Below are positions 55,923-64,000 of a stretch of DNA of 64,000 nucleotides, piece by piece (position 1 is the stretch's first letter; every line of letters starts with the position of its first letter). Source of the stretch: Photobacterium chitinilyticum (GTDB taxonomy: Bacteria; Pseudomonadota; Gammaproteobacteria; Enterobacterales; Vibrionaceae); NCBI RefSeq assembly GCF_004104355.1, contig NZ_RJLM01000015.1:1-64000 (forward strand), read 5' to 3'. The notes beneath the pieces are model-generated. The model saw only the letters and a program-made list of their open reading frames with translations. It was not told where the DNA came from and made no database searches. A program made the translations under genes and the position numbers.

Positions 55923-56432
55923 TTGAAACAGTGGATTAAAGCGGCAAGTCTTAGCCTGGTGATTCTTTCTTCATCGATGTATGCGAATGCCGCGGAAGCA
56001 GCACAAAAAGTTGGCTATGTCGCAACTGGTCAGGCTATGGCTCAGCTGGCAAAACGGTATAATGTGGCCGAAAAACTGCGTGGTGAATTTAAAGATCGCA
56101 TTGACGAACTTCGCGGTATTGAAAGTCGCATGAAAACCAAAGTGGACAAGATGAAGCGTGATGGTGAGCTGATGAGCTCAAGCGATCGCACTAAGCTACA
56201 GCGTGAGATGGCTTCACTAGAGTCAAATTACAAACTGAAAGCTAAAGCTTTGCAGGAAGATCAACGCCGTCGTGGTGCAGAAGAAGAGCAAAAGCTGGTG
56301 CAAAAAATTCGTAAGGCTATCCAGGACGTCGCTAAGCGCGAAGGCTATGACATTATCCTAGATGCGAACGCTGTACTTCATGCTAGCCCGAAAGATGACT
56401 TGTCCTCCAAGGTGATCTCTGCAGTTAAATAA
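55923..56432 (+). CDS. skp: periplasmic chaperone Skp (OmpH)
   Basis: Skp is a trimeric periplasmic holdase for unfolded outer-membrane proteins. The 169-residue protein has a signal peptide ending ANAAEA, the strand KVGYVATGQAMAQL, a long helical coiled coil (ELRGIESRMKTKVDKMKRDG to ALQEDQRRRGAEEEQKL) and the closing segment GYDIILDANAVLHAS. The likely start is TTG 55923, because AGGAGA (55911-55916) is correctly spaced; a TTG at 55908 is in frame but lacks one. It follows bamA by 18 nt. Confidence 0.93.
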   Translation: MKQWIKAASLSLVILSSSMYANAAEAAQKVGYVATGQAMAQLAKRYNVAEKLRGEFKDRIDELRGIESRMKTKVDKMKRDGELMSSSDRTKLQREMASLESNYKLKAKALQEDQRRRGAEEEQKLVQKIRKAIQDVAKREGYDIILDANAVLHASPKDDLSSKVISAVK

Positions 56433-56576
56433 ACGGTAATTATTCAGCTTTGCTGGTACCTATCTAGCTAGGCCGAGTCGAAGGTGTATGATTGACTTTG
56501 TTGCAGTCTGCACTTTCGTCTTGCTGTATAGCGCTGGTACTTGATGCTGAACAACTACAAAGAAATAAGGTAAATA

Positions 56577-57602
56577 ATGGCTGGAATTACTCTTGCTGAA
56601 ATAGCAGCTAAACTGGGTGCAGAGCTACGCGGAGATGGCACTGTAGTTATTGAGTCTATTGCTGGTATGGAGCAGGCTGGGGAAGGACAGATCACGTTCT
56701 TGTCTAGCAGTAAATATCGCAAGCATCTTGCACAGTGCAAGGCATCGGCCGTGATGCTGAAAGAGGGCGATGTGTCTTTCTTTGAAGGCAATACACTGGT
56801 AATGCAAGACCCGTACTTGGGTTATGCGCTGATCGCTCAGTTATTAGATACCACCCCTGTAGCAGCTACTGACATTGCACCATCGGCGTATATTGCCGAC
56901 GATGCGGTTATCGGTGAGGGGGTCGCTATCGGCCATAATGCAGTGATTGAATCCGGCGCTCAGCTGGGCGATAACGTGCAAATTGGCGCTGGCTGCTTTA
57001 TTGGCAAAAATGCGGTTATTGGTGCCGATACTAAATTATGGGCCAACGTTACCATTTACCACAATGTCGTGCTGGGTGAGCAGTGTTTGGTTCAATCCAG
57101 TACTGTTATTGGTGCTGACGGATTCGGATATGCGAATGACAAAGGTGAGTGGGTGAAGATCCCACAACTAGGATCTGTTCGAATCGGTAACCGCGTTGAG
57201 ATCGGCGCGTGTACTACAATTGACCGCGGCGCATTGGACGATACGATTATCGAAGACAATGTGATCATCGATAACCAAATGCAAATCGCCCATAATGTAC
57301 AAATCGGATATGGTACAGCGATGGCGGGTGGTACTATTGTTGCAGGTAGTACCAAGATTGGTAAGTACTGTATTATCGGCGGCGCATCAGTGCTCAATGG
57401 CCACATAGAGATAGCTGATGGCGTAACGATTACTGGTATGGGAATGGTGATGCGTAGCATCGAGGAGAAAGGTATGTTCTCCTCCGGTATCCCATTACAG
57501 CCAAACCGCGAGTGGCGCAAAACGGCTGCTCGGGTAATGAAAATAGACGAGATGAACAAGCGTCTTAAAACCGTTGAAAAGAAATTGGAAGAAAACAGCT
57601 AA
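56577..57602 (+). CDS. lpxD: UDP-3-O-(3-hydroxymyristoyl)glucosamine N-acyltransferase
   Basis: LpxD adds the second hydroxyacyl chain in lipid A synthesis. The 341-residue protein has the N-terminal uridine-binding domain ([29 protein letters not shown]) and a hexapeptide beta-helix (residues about 100-305). The catalytic His lies in [18 protein letters not shown] near residue 240. A C-terminal helix ([14 protein letters not shown]) ends the protein. AAATAAGGTAAATA precedes the ATG. Confidence 0.96.
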   Translation: MAGITLAEIAAKLGAELRGDGTVVIESIAGMEQAGEGQITFLSSSKYRKHLAQCKASAVMLKEGDVSFFEGNTLVMQDPYLGYALIAQLLDTTPVAATDIAPSAYIADDAVIGEGVAIGHNAVIESGAQLGDNVQIGAGCFIGKNAVIGADTKLWANVTIYHNVVLGEQCLVQSSTVIGADGFGYANDKGEWVKIPQLGSVRIGNRVEIGACTTIDRGALDDTIIEDNVIIDNQMQIAHNVQIGYGTAMAGGTIVAGSTKIGKYCIIGGASVLNGHIEIADGVTITGMGMVMRSIEEKGMFSSGIPLQPNREWRKTAARVMKIDEMNKRLKTVEKKLEENS

Positions 57603-57628
57603 TTGCTGCCAATTTCATCGCTGAAACA

Positions 57629-57654
57629 GGCCTGCACACCGTGTAGGCCGTTTT
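57629..57654 (+). terminator. hairpin between lpxD and fabZ
   Basis: GGCCTGCAC, loop ACC, GTGTAGGCC (one mismatch), then GTTTTGCG. Probably a weak or partial terminator inside the lipid A cluster. Confidence 0.5.
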
Positions 57655-57705
57655 GCGTTAAAATCATACCGTATTTTTAAATCTTATTTAGACAGGAATT
57701 CAGTT

Positions 57706-58158
57706 TTGACTAGCGAGAACAAAACGCTAAATATCACAGAGATTCAAGAGCTTCTTCCACACCGTTATCCGTTTCTAATGATTGATCGTGTAACTGACTA
57801 CGAAGAAGGTAAAACGCTTAGCGCGATTAAGAATGTATCTGTGAACGAACCTCAATTTACCGGTCATTTTCCAAAGATGCCGATTTTTCCTGGAGTGATG
57901 ATTCTCGAGGCAATGGCCCAGGCGACAGGCCTGCTGGCATTTAAGACCTTTGGTGCTCCAGCCGAAAACGAGCTGTATTATTTTGCTAGTATTGATAATG
58001 CAAAATTTCGTAAGCCGGTAGTTCCGGGTGATCAGATGGTCATCGAAGTAGAATTTCTGAAAGAGCGTCGTGGTATTGCTATGTTCAATGGTGTAGCAAA
58101 AGTTGACGGCGGTGTGGTTTGCTCTGCTGAGCTAAAATGCGCAAGACGAGAGTTCTAA
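57706..58158 (+). CDS. fabZ: 3-hydroxyacyl-ACP dehydratase FabZ
   Basis: FabZ dehydrates 3-hydroxyacyl-ACP in fatty-acid elongation. The 150-residue hot-dog-fold protein has [17 protein letters not shown], the catalytic His in [17 protein letters not shown], and Glu in LEAMAQATG. It starts at TTG after GACAGGAATTC. Its stop codon overlaps the lpxA start by one base (TAATG), so the two are coupled, linking fatty-acid and lipid A synthesis. Confidence 0.96.
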   Translation: MTSENKTLNITEIQELLPHRYPFLMIDRVTDYEEGKTLSAIKNVSVNEPQFTGHFPKMPIFPGVMILEAMAQATGLLAFKTFGAPAENELYYFASIDNAKFRKPVVPGDQMVIEVEFLKERRGIAMFNGVAKVDGGVVCSAELKCARREF

Positions 58159-58946
58159 TGATTCACGAAACGGCACATATTCACCCTTCAGCGATTATTG
58201 AGGAAGGGGTTAAGATTGGCGCGAATGTAAAGATTGGCCCATTCAGTTATATCGGTGCAGACGTCGAAATCGGTGAAGGTACCGAAATCATGTCTCATGT
58301 AGTGGTCAAAGGCCCGACAACAATTGGCCGCGATAACCGAATTTTTCAGTTCGCGTCCATTGGTGAAGAGTGCCAGGACCTGAAATACGCAGGTGAGCCG
58401 ACCCGTTTGGAAATCGGCGACCGTAATACAATCCGTGAAAGCGTACAGATGCACCGTGGTACCGTTCAAGATAACGGCATCACCAAAGTGGGCAGTGACA
58501 ACCTGTTTATGGTTAATGTTCATGTTGCTCATGACTGTGTGATAGGTGATCGCTGCATCTTTGCCAACAATGCAACGTTGGCAGGTCACGTTACTATCGG
58601 TGATCACGCTATCATTGGTGGCATCACGGCTATTCACCAGTTTTGCACAATCGGTGCACACTGTATGCTGGGCGGTGGTTCCATCGTGGTTCAGGATGTG
58701 CCTCCATATGTGATGGCGCAGGGTAACCACTGTGCACCGTTTGGTATTAATGTCGAAGGCCTGAAACGACGCGGTTTCGAGAAACCTGAAATTCGTGCTA
58801 TTCGTGCTGTGTACAAAGAGTTGTACCGCTCAGGCAAAACATTGGCTGAAGCGAAGCCGGTAATTGAAGAGATGGCCAAAGAGCATAAAGCTGTAGGGCT
58901 GTTTACTGAGTTCTTCGAAGACTCAACACGCGGTATCATTCGCTAA
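58158..58946 (+). CDS. lpxA: UDP-N-acetylglucosamine acyltransferase
   Basis: LpxA transfers 3-hydroxyacyl to UDP-GlcNAc, the first step of lipid A synthesis. The 262-residue protein begins [20 protein letters not shown], forms a left-handed beta-helix, and has the catalytic His in [19 protein letters not shown] near residue 125-130. A helical C-terminus follows ([20 protein letters not shown]). A frame opens at 58137, but ATG 58158 matches the family and overlaps the fabZ stop. Confidence 0.96.
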   Translation: MIHETAHIHPSAIIEEGVKIGANVKIGPFSYIGADVEIGEGTEIMSHVVVKGPTTIGRDNRIFQFASIGEECQDLKYAGEPTRLEIGDRNTIRESVQMHRGTVQDNGITKVGSDNLFMVNVHVAHDCVIGDRCIFANNATLAGHVTIGDHAIIGGITAIHQFCTIGAHCMLGGGSIVVQDVPPYVMAQGNHCAPFGINVEGLKRRGFEKPEIRAIRAVYKELYRSGKTLAEAKPVIEEMAKEHKAVGLFTEFFEDSTRGIIR

Positions 58947-58948
58947 TT

Positions 58949-60088
58949 ATGACGAAGCCACTTCGAATAGGAATTGTCGCCGGGGAAATCTCCGGCGATA
59001 TTTTAGGTGCCGGCTTTATTAAAGCCATCAGGCAGCAATACCCGGATGCCGAGTTTGTCGGTATCGCCGGTCCGCGCATGCAGGCCGAAGGGGGGGAAAC
59101 GCTGTTTGATATGGAAGAGCTGGCAGTGATGGGTATTGTTGAGGTACTTGGTCGCTTACCGCGCCTGTTTAAGGTCAAAGCCGAGCTGGTTAAGTATTTT
59201 ACCGACAATCCGCCGGATGTTTTTGTCGGCATTGATGCGCCGGATTTTAATCTGCGTCTTGAGTTGGATCTTAAGCAGCGCGGTATCAAGACGGTTCACT
59301 ATGTCAGCCCGTCGGTGTGGGCGTGGCGTCAGAAACGTATTTTCAAAATTGAAGCCGCGACCAACTTGGTGTTGGCCTTCCTGCCGTTTGAAAAAGCATT
59401 TTATGACAAGTTTAGCGTGCCTTGCGAGTTTGTCGGCCATACCATGGCGGATGCAATCCCGTTGCAAACTGATCAGCAGGCTGCCAGGGACTTGCTTAAT
59501 CTCGATAGCAGCAAACGTTGGCTGGCCGTATTACCCGGAAGCCGAGGCAGCGAGATGGGGATGCTGGCAGCTCCTTTTATCGAGACCTGTAAGTTGTTGC
59601 AGCAAAAATACCCGGATCTTGGCTTTGTCGTCGCACTGGTGAACCAGAAGCGGCGCGAGCAGTTCGAGCAAGCCTGGCGGGAAACGGCACCAGATCTCGA
59701 TTTTGTGCTGGTTGACGATACGGCCCGTAATGTTATGACCGCTGCTGATGCGGTACTGTTGGCATCCGGAACAGTCGCACTTGAGTGTATGTTGGTCAAA
59801 CGCCCGATGGTTGTAGGCTACAAGGTCAAGCCAATGACGGCATGGTTGGCAAAACGAATGCTCAAAACCAAATATGTGTCGCTGGCAAATATTCTGGCGG
59901 ATCGCGAGCTGGTGCCAGAATTGCTCCAGGATGACTGTGTACCCGAAAAGTTGTTTGCAGAGGTAGACCGTTTTCTTAGTTCGGATAACAGCGAACTGAT
60001 GGCTGAATTTTCTCGTCTTCATCAGCTTATCAAGTGTGATGCGGATAAACAGGCAGCAGCGGCTGTCCTGAATTTGATAGATAGATAA
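58949..60088 (+). CDS. lpxB: lipid-A-disaccharide synthase
   Basis: LpxB (GT19) joins UDP-2,3-diacylglucosamine and lipid X. The 379-residue protein has [33 protein letters not shown], the conserved [28 protein letters not shown] and [19 protein letters not shown]. It begins 2 nt after the lpxA stop. Confidence 0.96.
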   Translation: MTKPLRIGIVAGEISGDILGAGFIKAIRQQYPDAEFVGIAGPRMQAEGGETLFDMEELAVMGIVEVLGRLPRLFKVKAELVKYFTDNPPDVFVGIDAPDFNLRLELDLKQRGIKTVHYVSPSVWAWRQKRIFKIEAATNLVLAFLPFEKAFYDKFSVPCEFVGHTMADAIPLQTDQQAARDLLNLDSSKRWLAVLPGSRGSEMGMLAAPFIETCKLLQQKYPDLGFVVALVNQKRREQFEQAWRETAPDLDFVLVDDTARNVMTAADAVLLASGTVALECMLVKRPMVVGYKVKPMTAWLAKRMLKTKYVSLANILADRELVPELLQDDCVPEKLFAEVDRFLSSDNSELMAEFSRLHQLIKCDADKQAAAAVLNLIDR

Positions 60089-60694
60089 ATGGCAGTAATT
60101 TTAGAACCTTTTGAGTACCCGCAGGCCAATCTAATCGCCGGCGTTGATGAGGTCGGGCGCGGCCCGCTCGTAGGCGCGGTGGTAACGGCAGCAGTGATCC
60201 TTGACCCGAATAAACCGATAGAAGGGCTGACTGACTCGAAAAAGCTGAGTGAGAAAAAACGTAACCTTCTGTTTGCCGAAATCAAAGAGAAGGCATTGGC
60301 GTGGTCTTTGGGACGTTGTGAACCGGAAGAAATTGATCAGTTGAATATTCTGCAGGCAACGATGGTTGCCATGCAACGTGCAGTCGCGGGGCTGGCAGTT
60401 CGGCCTGACTATGTATTGATTGATGGCAATAAAACCCCCGAGTTGCCGATGGCGGCACAGGCGGTGGTAAAAGGGGATTTGCGGGTAGCTGAAATCAGTG
60501 CTGCTTCAATTTTGGCCAAGGTAACCCGGGATCGTGAAATGGAAGAGCTGGATGCCCAGTATCCAGGTTATGGATTTGCCAAGCATAAGGGCTACCCGAC
60601 CAAAGTACACTTTGAGGCGTTGGAGACGCTGGGCGCAATTGACCAGCACCGCAAGAGCTTTAAACCGGTAAAACGCATTCTGGGTATCGACTGA
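60089..60694 (+). CDS. rnhB: ribonuclease HII
   Basis: RNase HII nicks RNA-DNA hybrids at ribonucleotides. The 201-residue protein has the active-site motif [17 protein letters not shown] near residue 14, [13 protein letters not shown], and [19 protein letters not shown], giving the D-E-D-D residues. Its ATG directly follows the lpxB stop codon, so translation is coupled. Confidence 0.96.
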   Translation: MAVILEPFEYPQANLIAGVDEVGRGPLVGAVVTAAVILDPNKPIEGLTDSKKLSEKKRNLLFAEIKEKALAWSLGRCEPEEIDQLNILQATMVAMQRAVAGLAVRPDYVLIDGNKTPELPMAAQAVVKGDLRVAEISAASILAKVTRDREMEELDAQYPGYGFAKHKGYPTKVHFEALETLGAIDQHRKSFKPVKRILGID

Positions 60695-60783
60695 TCCCTT
60701 GCAGAATGCATCTCTGCCGCTGGCTTAATAGTCACTAGTTTGGACGTTAAGCCACATTCGGTGATGATTGTAGCCCTTTAGGC

Positions 60784-60789
60784 TATAAT
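60784..60789 (+). promoter_or_regulatory. possible -10 element upstream of dnaE
   Basis: A perfect TATAAT lies 40 bp before the dnaE ATG, overlapping a small palindrome TAGCC / GGCTA. No good -35 is evident at 16-18 bp, so this is tentative. Confidence 0.35.
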
Positions 60790-60828
60790 CGTTCCTTCGT
60801 ATCAAGAACACATCAAATCTGGTTAGTA

Positions 60829-63800
60829 ATGGCTGAACCTCGCTTTATTCATCTTCGTGTCCACAGTGATTTCTCAATGGTGGACGGTCTGTCCAAAGTC
60901 CCGCCGCTGGTAAAAAAAGCGGCGGCAATGGGTATGCCAGCAATGGCATTGACTGACTTTACCAACCTCTGTGGTTTGGTGAAGTTCTATTTTGCCTCTC
61001 ATGGTGCCGGGGTGAAGCCGATCATCGGGGCTGACTTCAAGGTCCAGTCGGAAGAAATGGGCGAGGAGCTGACCGATCTGACGGTACTGGCCGCGGATAA
61101 TGATGGCTACCAGAATCTGACCATGTTGATATCCAAAGCTTACCAGCGAGGTCATGTTCAACACTTGCCTGTAATGGATAAAGAGTGGCTGGTCGAGCAT
61201 AAGAAAGGTTTGATTTTGCTCTCAGGCGGTAAAAGTGGTGATGTGGGCAAGGCATTGCTCAAAGGCAACCAACAGTTGGTTGAGCGCTGTGTCGAGTTTT
61301 ATCATACTCACTTTCCTGCTAGCTATTATCTTGAATTGGTCCGTACCGGGCGCGCAGATGAAGATGCCTACCTCCACTTTGCGGTTGAATTGGCTGAACA
61401 GGCAGAGTTGCCGGTGGTCGCAACCAATGATGTGAGGCTGATTTCTGCTGATCAGTTTGATGCTCATGAGATCCGGGTTGCGATCCATGACGGTTACACT
61501 ATTGTGGATCCTAATCGCCCCAAACTGTACAGCGATCAGCAATATTTGCGAACAGAAGAGGAAATGTGCGATCTGTTCTCGGACATTCCTGAAGCGCTGG
61601 AAAATAGTGTCGAAATAGCTAAACGCTGTAATGTTACCGTACGTCTGGGCGAATATTTCTTGCCGAACTTCCCGACTGGGGAGATGACTATCGAAGACTT
61701 CCTGGTTAAGGAGTCTGAAAAGGGCTTAGAGCGTCGATTGGCTTTTCTATTCCCAGATGAAGAAGAACGTGCAAAGCGTCGTCCAGAATACGATGAGCGT
61801 TTAGACATTGAACTTAAAGTTATCAATCAGATGGGATTCCCTGGCTACTTCCTGATTGTTATGGAGTTCATCCAGTGGTCGAAGGACAATGACGTGCCAG
61901 TCGGCCCCGGCCGAGGCTCAGGTGCAGGCTCCCTGGTGGCCTACGCCCTCGACATTACCGATTTGGATCCGCTGGAGTTTGATCTTCTGTTCGAACGATT
62001 CCTAAACCCCGAACGTGTTTCCATGCCCGATTTTGATATCGACTTCTGTATGGATAAGCGGGATTTGGTTATCGATCACGTGGCGGAAATGTACGGCCGT
62101 GATGCGGTATCCCAGATCATCACCTTTGGTACGATGGCGGCGAAAGCGGTTATCCGCGACGTTGGCCGGGTGTTGGGGCATCCGTATGGCTTTGTTGACC
62201 GAATTTCCAAACTGGTGCCTGCTGAGCCGGGGATGACACTGGCTAAGGCGTTTGATGCTGAACCGCAGCTTGGTCAGGTCTATGAGGCGGATGAGGAAGT
62301 TAAAGCGCTTATCGATATGTGTCGTATTCTTGAAGGTGTGACGCGAAATGCCGGTAAGCACGCTGGTGGTGTGGTTATCTCGCCAACGACCATTACCGAT
62401 TTTGCTCCGCTGTATTGCGATGCAGAAGGGGGTAATCCGGTCACCCAGTTCGACAAGAATGATGTAGAAACTGCCGGCTTGGTTAAGTTTGACTTCTTGG
62501 GTCTGCGAACTCTGACCATTATCGACTGGGCGCTGGGGATGATTAACCCTCGTCGTGAAGCAAGAGGTGAAGAGCCTGTTAATATTGCGGCGATTCCGAT
62601 GGACGATGCCAAGTCGTTCGCGATGCTGCAGCGTTCAGAGTCTACTGCGGTATTCCAGCTTGAATCCCGCGGAATGAAAGACCTGATCAAGCGACTACAG
62701 CCAGACAGCTTCGAAGATATGATCGCACTGGTTGCCTTGTTCCGCCCTGGTCCGCTTCAGTCGGGCATGGTAGATAACTTTATCGACCGTAAGCATGGCC
62801 GTGAAGCGGTATCCTATCCGGATGAGAAGTGGCAGCATGAGTCGCTGAAAGAGATCCTCGAGCCAACCTACGGTATTATCCTGTACCAAGAACAGGTTAT
62901 GCAGATCGCACAGGTCCTATCTGGCTATACCTTGGGTGGGGCGGATATGCTTCGTCGTGCGATGGGTAAGAAAAAGCCGGAAGAGATGGCCAAGCAGCGT
63001 GCTACCTTTGAAGATGGGGCAGTGAAGAACGGCGTCGACGGCGAGCTGGCGATGAAGATCTTCGATCTGGTGGAAAAGTTTGCCGGATATGGCTTTAACA
63101 AATCCCACTCCGCGGCCTATGCACTGGTGTCGTACCAGACCCTGTGGCTAAAAGCGCACTATCCAGCTGAGTTCATGGCGGCAGTAATGACCGCCGATAT
63201 GGATAATACCGACAAAATCGTGGGCCTGGTGGATGAATGCCACCGAATGAAAATAAAGCTGTTACCGCCTGATGTGAACAAGGGGCTCTATCGATTTAAT
63301 GTCGATGAAAATGGCGCAATTGTTTACGGTATCGGTGCGGTGAAAGGGGTGGGTGAAGGCCCGATTGAGAACATTATCGAAGCGCGGGAAAAAGACGGCC
63401 ACTTTAAGGATCTGTTTGATTTCTGTGCCCGTATCGATACTAAGAAAGTGAACAAGCGGGTACTGGAGAAGCTGATCAAATCTGGGGCAATGGACCGACT
63501 CGGACCAAATCGTGCCGCAATGATGGCGACACTGGATGATGCGATCAAAGCGGCTAGCCAGCACCACCAGGCTGAAGCTTTCGGCCAAACCGATATGTTC
63601 GGGGTATTGACGGCGGCACCGGAAGAAGTTGAGCATGCATATGCCAATATTCCGGAGTGGCCGGAAAAAATATGGCTGGAAGGGGAGCGTGATACCCTGG
63701 GCCTGTACCTGACGGGGCACCCGATCAATACTTATGTGCCTGAGTTGAAGCATTATACGACTTGGCGCCTGAAGGATGCTCATCCGACAGGACGTGACAA

Positions 63801-64000
63801 AGTGGTGACCGTGGCTGGTCTGGTGATAGCCGCTAGGGTAATGACCACCAAGCGAGGAACCCGCATCGGCCTGATGACACTGGACGACCGCAGCGGTCGG
63901 ATGGAAGTGATGTTGTTCTCAGAGCCGCTTGAAAAGTATATCGATCTGCTTGAAAAAGATAGAATCGTCGTTGTTTCCGGACAGGTCAGCTTTGATGATT
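60829..64000 (+). CDS. dnaE: DNA polymerase III alpha subunit (partial, runs off the right edge)
   Basis: DnaE is the replicative polymerase. About 1057 codons are present; the family is about 1160 residues, so the end lies outside the window. The PHP domain starts [20 protein letters not shown]. The polymerase palm has [18 protein letters not shown] near residue 360 and the catalytic aspartates in [13 protein letters not shown] near 401. [17 protein letters not shown] follows near 504, and a late segment [16 protein letters not shown] leads into the OB-fold region. The start ATG has only a weak GGTTAG upstream. Confidence 0.97.
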   Translation, partial: MAEPRFIHLRVHSDFSMVDGLSKVPPLVKKAAAMGMPAMALTDFTNLCGLVKFYFASHGAGVKPIIGADFKVQSEEMGEELTDLTVLAADNDGYQNLTMLISKAYQRGHVQHLPVMDKEWLVEHKKGLILLSGGKSGDVGKALLKGNQQLVERCVEFYHTHFPASYYLELVRTGRADEDAYLHFAVELAEQAELPVVATNDVRLISADQFDAHEIRVAIHDGYTIVDPNRPKLYSDQQYLRTEEEMCDLFSDIPEALENSVEIAKRCNVTVRLGEYFLPNFPTGEMTIEDFLVKESEKGLERRLAFLFPDEEERAKRRPEYDERLDIELKVINQMGFPGYFLIVMEFIQWSKDNDVPVGPGRGSGAGSLVAYALDITDLDPLEFDLLFERFLNPERVSMPDFDIDFCMDKRDLVIDHVAEMYGRDAVSQIITFGTMAAKAVIRDVGRVLGHPYGFVDRISKLVPAEPGMTLAKAFDAEPQLGQVYEADEEVKALIDMCRILEGVTRNAGKHAGGVVISPTTITDFAPLYCDAEGGNPVTQFDKNDVETAGLVKFDFLGLRTLTIIDWALGMINPRREARGEEPVNIAAIPMDDAKSFAMLQRSESTAVFQLESRGMKDLIKRLQPDSFEDMIALVALFRPGPLQSGMVDNFIDRKHGREAVSYPDEKWQHESLKEILEPTYGIILYQEQVMQIAQVLSGYTLGGADMLRRAMGKKKPEEMAKQRATFEDGAVKNGVDGELAMKIFDLVEKFAGYGFNKSHSAAYALVSYQTLWLKAHYPAEFMAAVMTADMDNTDKIVGLVDECHRMKIKLLPPDVNKGLYRFNVDENGAIVYGIGAVKGVGEGPIENIIEAREKDGHFKDLFDFCARIDTKKVNKRVLEKLIKSGAMDRLGPNRAAMMATLDDAIKAASQHHQAEAFGQTDMFGVLTAAPEEVEHAYANIPEWPEKIWLEGERDTLGLYLTGHPINTYVPELKHYTTWRLKDAHPTGRDKVVTVAGLVIAARVMTTKRGTRIGLMTLDDRSGRMEVMLFSEPLEKYIDLLEKDRIVVVSGQVSFDD

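Noticed and set aside
58188-58730. A 180-codon minus-strand frame opposite lpxA
   Set aside because: Antisense to the hexapeptide repeats of lpxA, whose periodic codon use keeps the opposite frame open.

Overview
The window is a stretch of a gammaproteobacterial chromosome, almost certainly from the family Vibrionaceae and most like the Photobacterium/Vibrio group. This rests on gene order (argA - DUF2850 - mltA - tcdA - csdE - csdA; queF - syd - csr RNAs - yqcC - truC - yqcA; glnD - map - rpsB - tsf - pyrH - frr - uppS - cdsA - ispC - rseP - bamA - skp - lpxD - fabZ - lpxA - lpxB - rnhB - dnaE), on protein families such as DUF2850, DUF2789, DUF3301 and DUF3549, and on small palindromic elements with inverted ends of a kind seen between Vibrionaceae genes. 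The genus is an inference. Nearly everything is core housekeeping DNA; I see no prophage, plasmid, integron, CRISPR array or secretion locus.

Layout. 1-2.5 kb: tRNA-Asp, a small membrane protein, an EmrD-like efflux pump and a small lipoprotein. 2.5-6.9 kb: dapD, an SOS-type divergent pair (yebG and a Tag-like glycosylase) sharing a LexA box, and a YeiE-like LysR regulator divergent from a TehA/TDT transporter. 7-16.5 kb: recC, recB and recD (no ptrA between them). 16.5-22.6 kb: argA, DUF2850, mltA, tcdA, csdE and csdA, with a 264-bp MITE-like element wedged between csdA and csdE. 22.7-26.1 kb: the sRNA gene gcvB, divergent from its expected activator gene gcvA, then an alpha/beta hydrolase, ygdD and rlmM. 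26.1-35.6 kb: xni, ppnN, a diguanylate-cyclase-like protein with an altered GGDEF motif, a TPR membrane protein with a ruined GGDEF domain, queF, syd, a zinc-ribbon protein, and two small proteins.

35.6-37.8 kb is the most interesting part. About 2.2 kb has no credible protein gene but holds three tandem CsrB-family regulatory RNAs. Each has about 28-30 GGA motifs, its own terminator, and its own GacA/VarA-type 18-bp palindrome about 180 bp upstream of the inferred start. The outer two RNAs are nearly identical although their promoters differ; the middle one has diverged. They sit at the syd-yqcC position where E. coli has its single csrB.

37.9-41.7 kb: DUF3301 and DUF3549 proteins, a 267-bp element with nested palindromes, yqcC-truC-yqcA, and yaeH. 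41.9-45.5 kb: glnD and map on the minus strand. 45.5-64 kb: one long plus-strand series for translation factors (rpsB, tsf, frr), UMP kinase, isoprenoid and phospholipid precursors (uppS, cdsA, ispC), outer-membrane biogenesis (rseP, bamA, skp), lipid A (lpxD, fabZ, lpxA, lpxB), rnhB, and dnaE, which runs off the right edge.

All functional names come from motif and family recognition by eye; no database search was run. Starts were moved inward from the longest reading frame wherever a Shine-Dalgarno sequence or family alignment favoured it.
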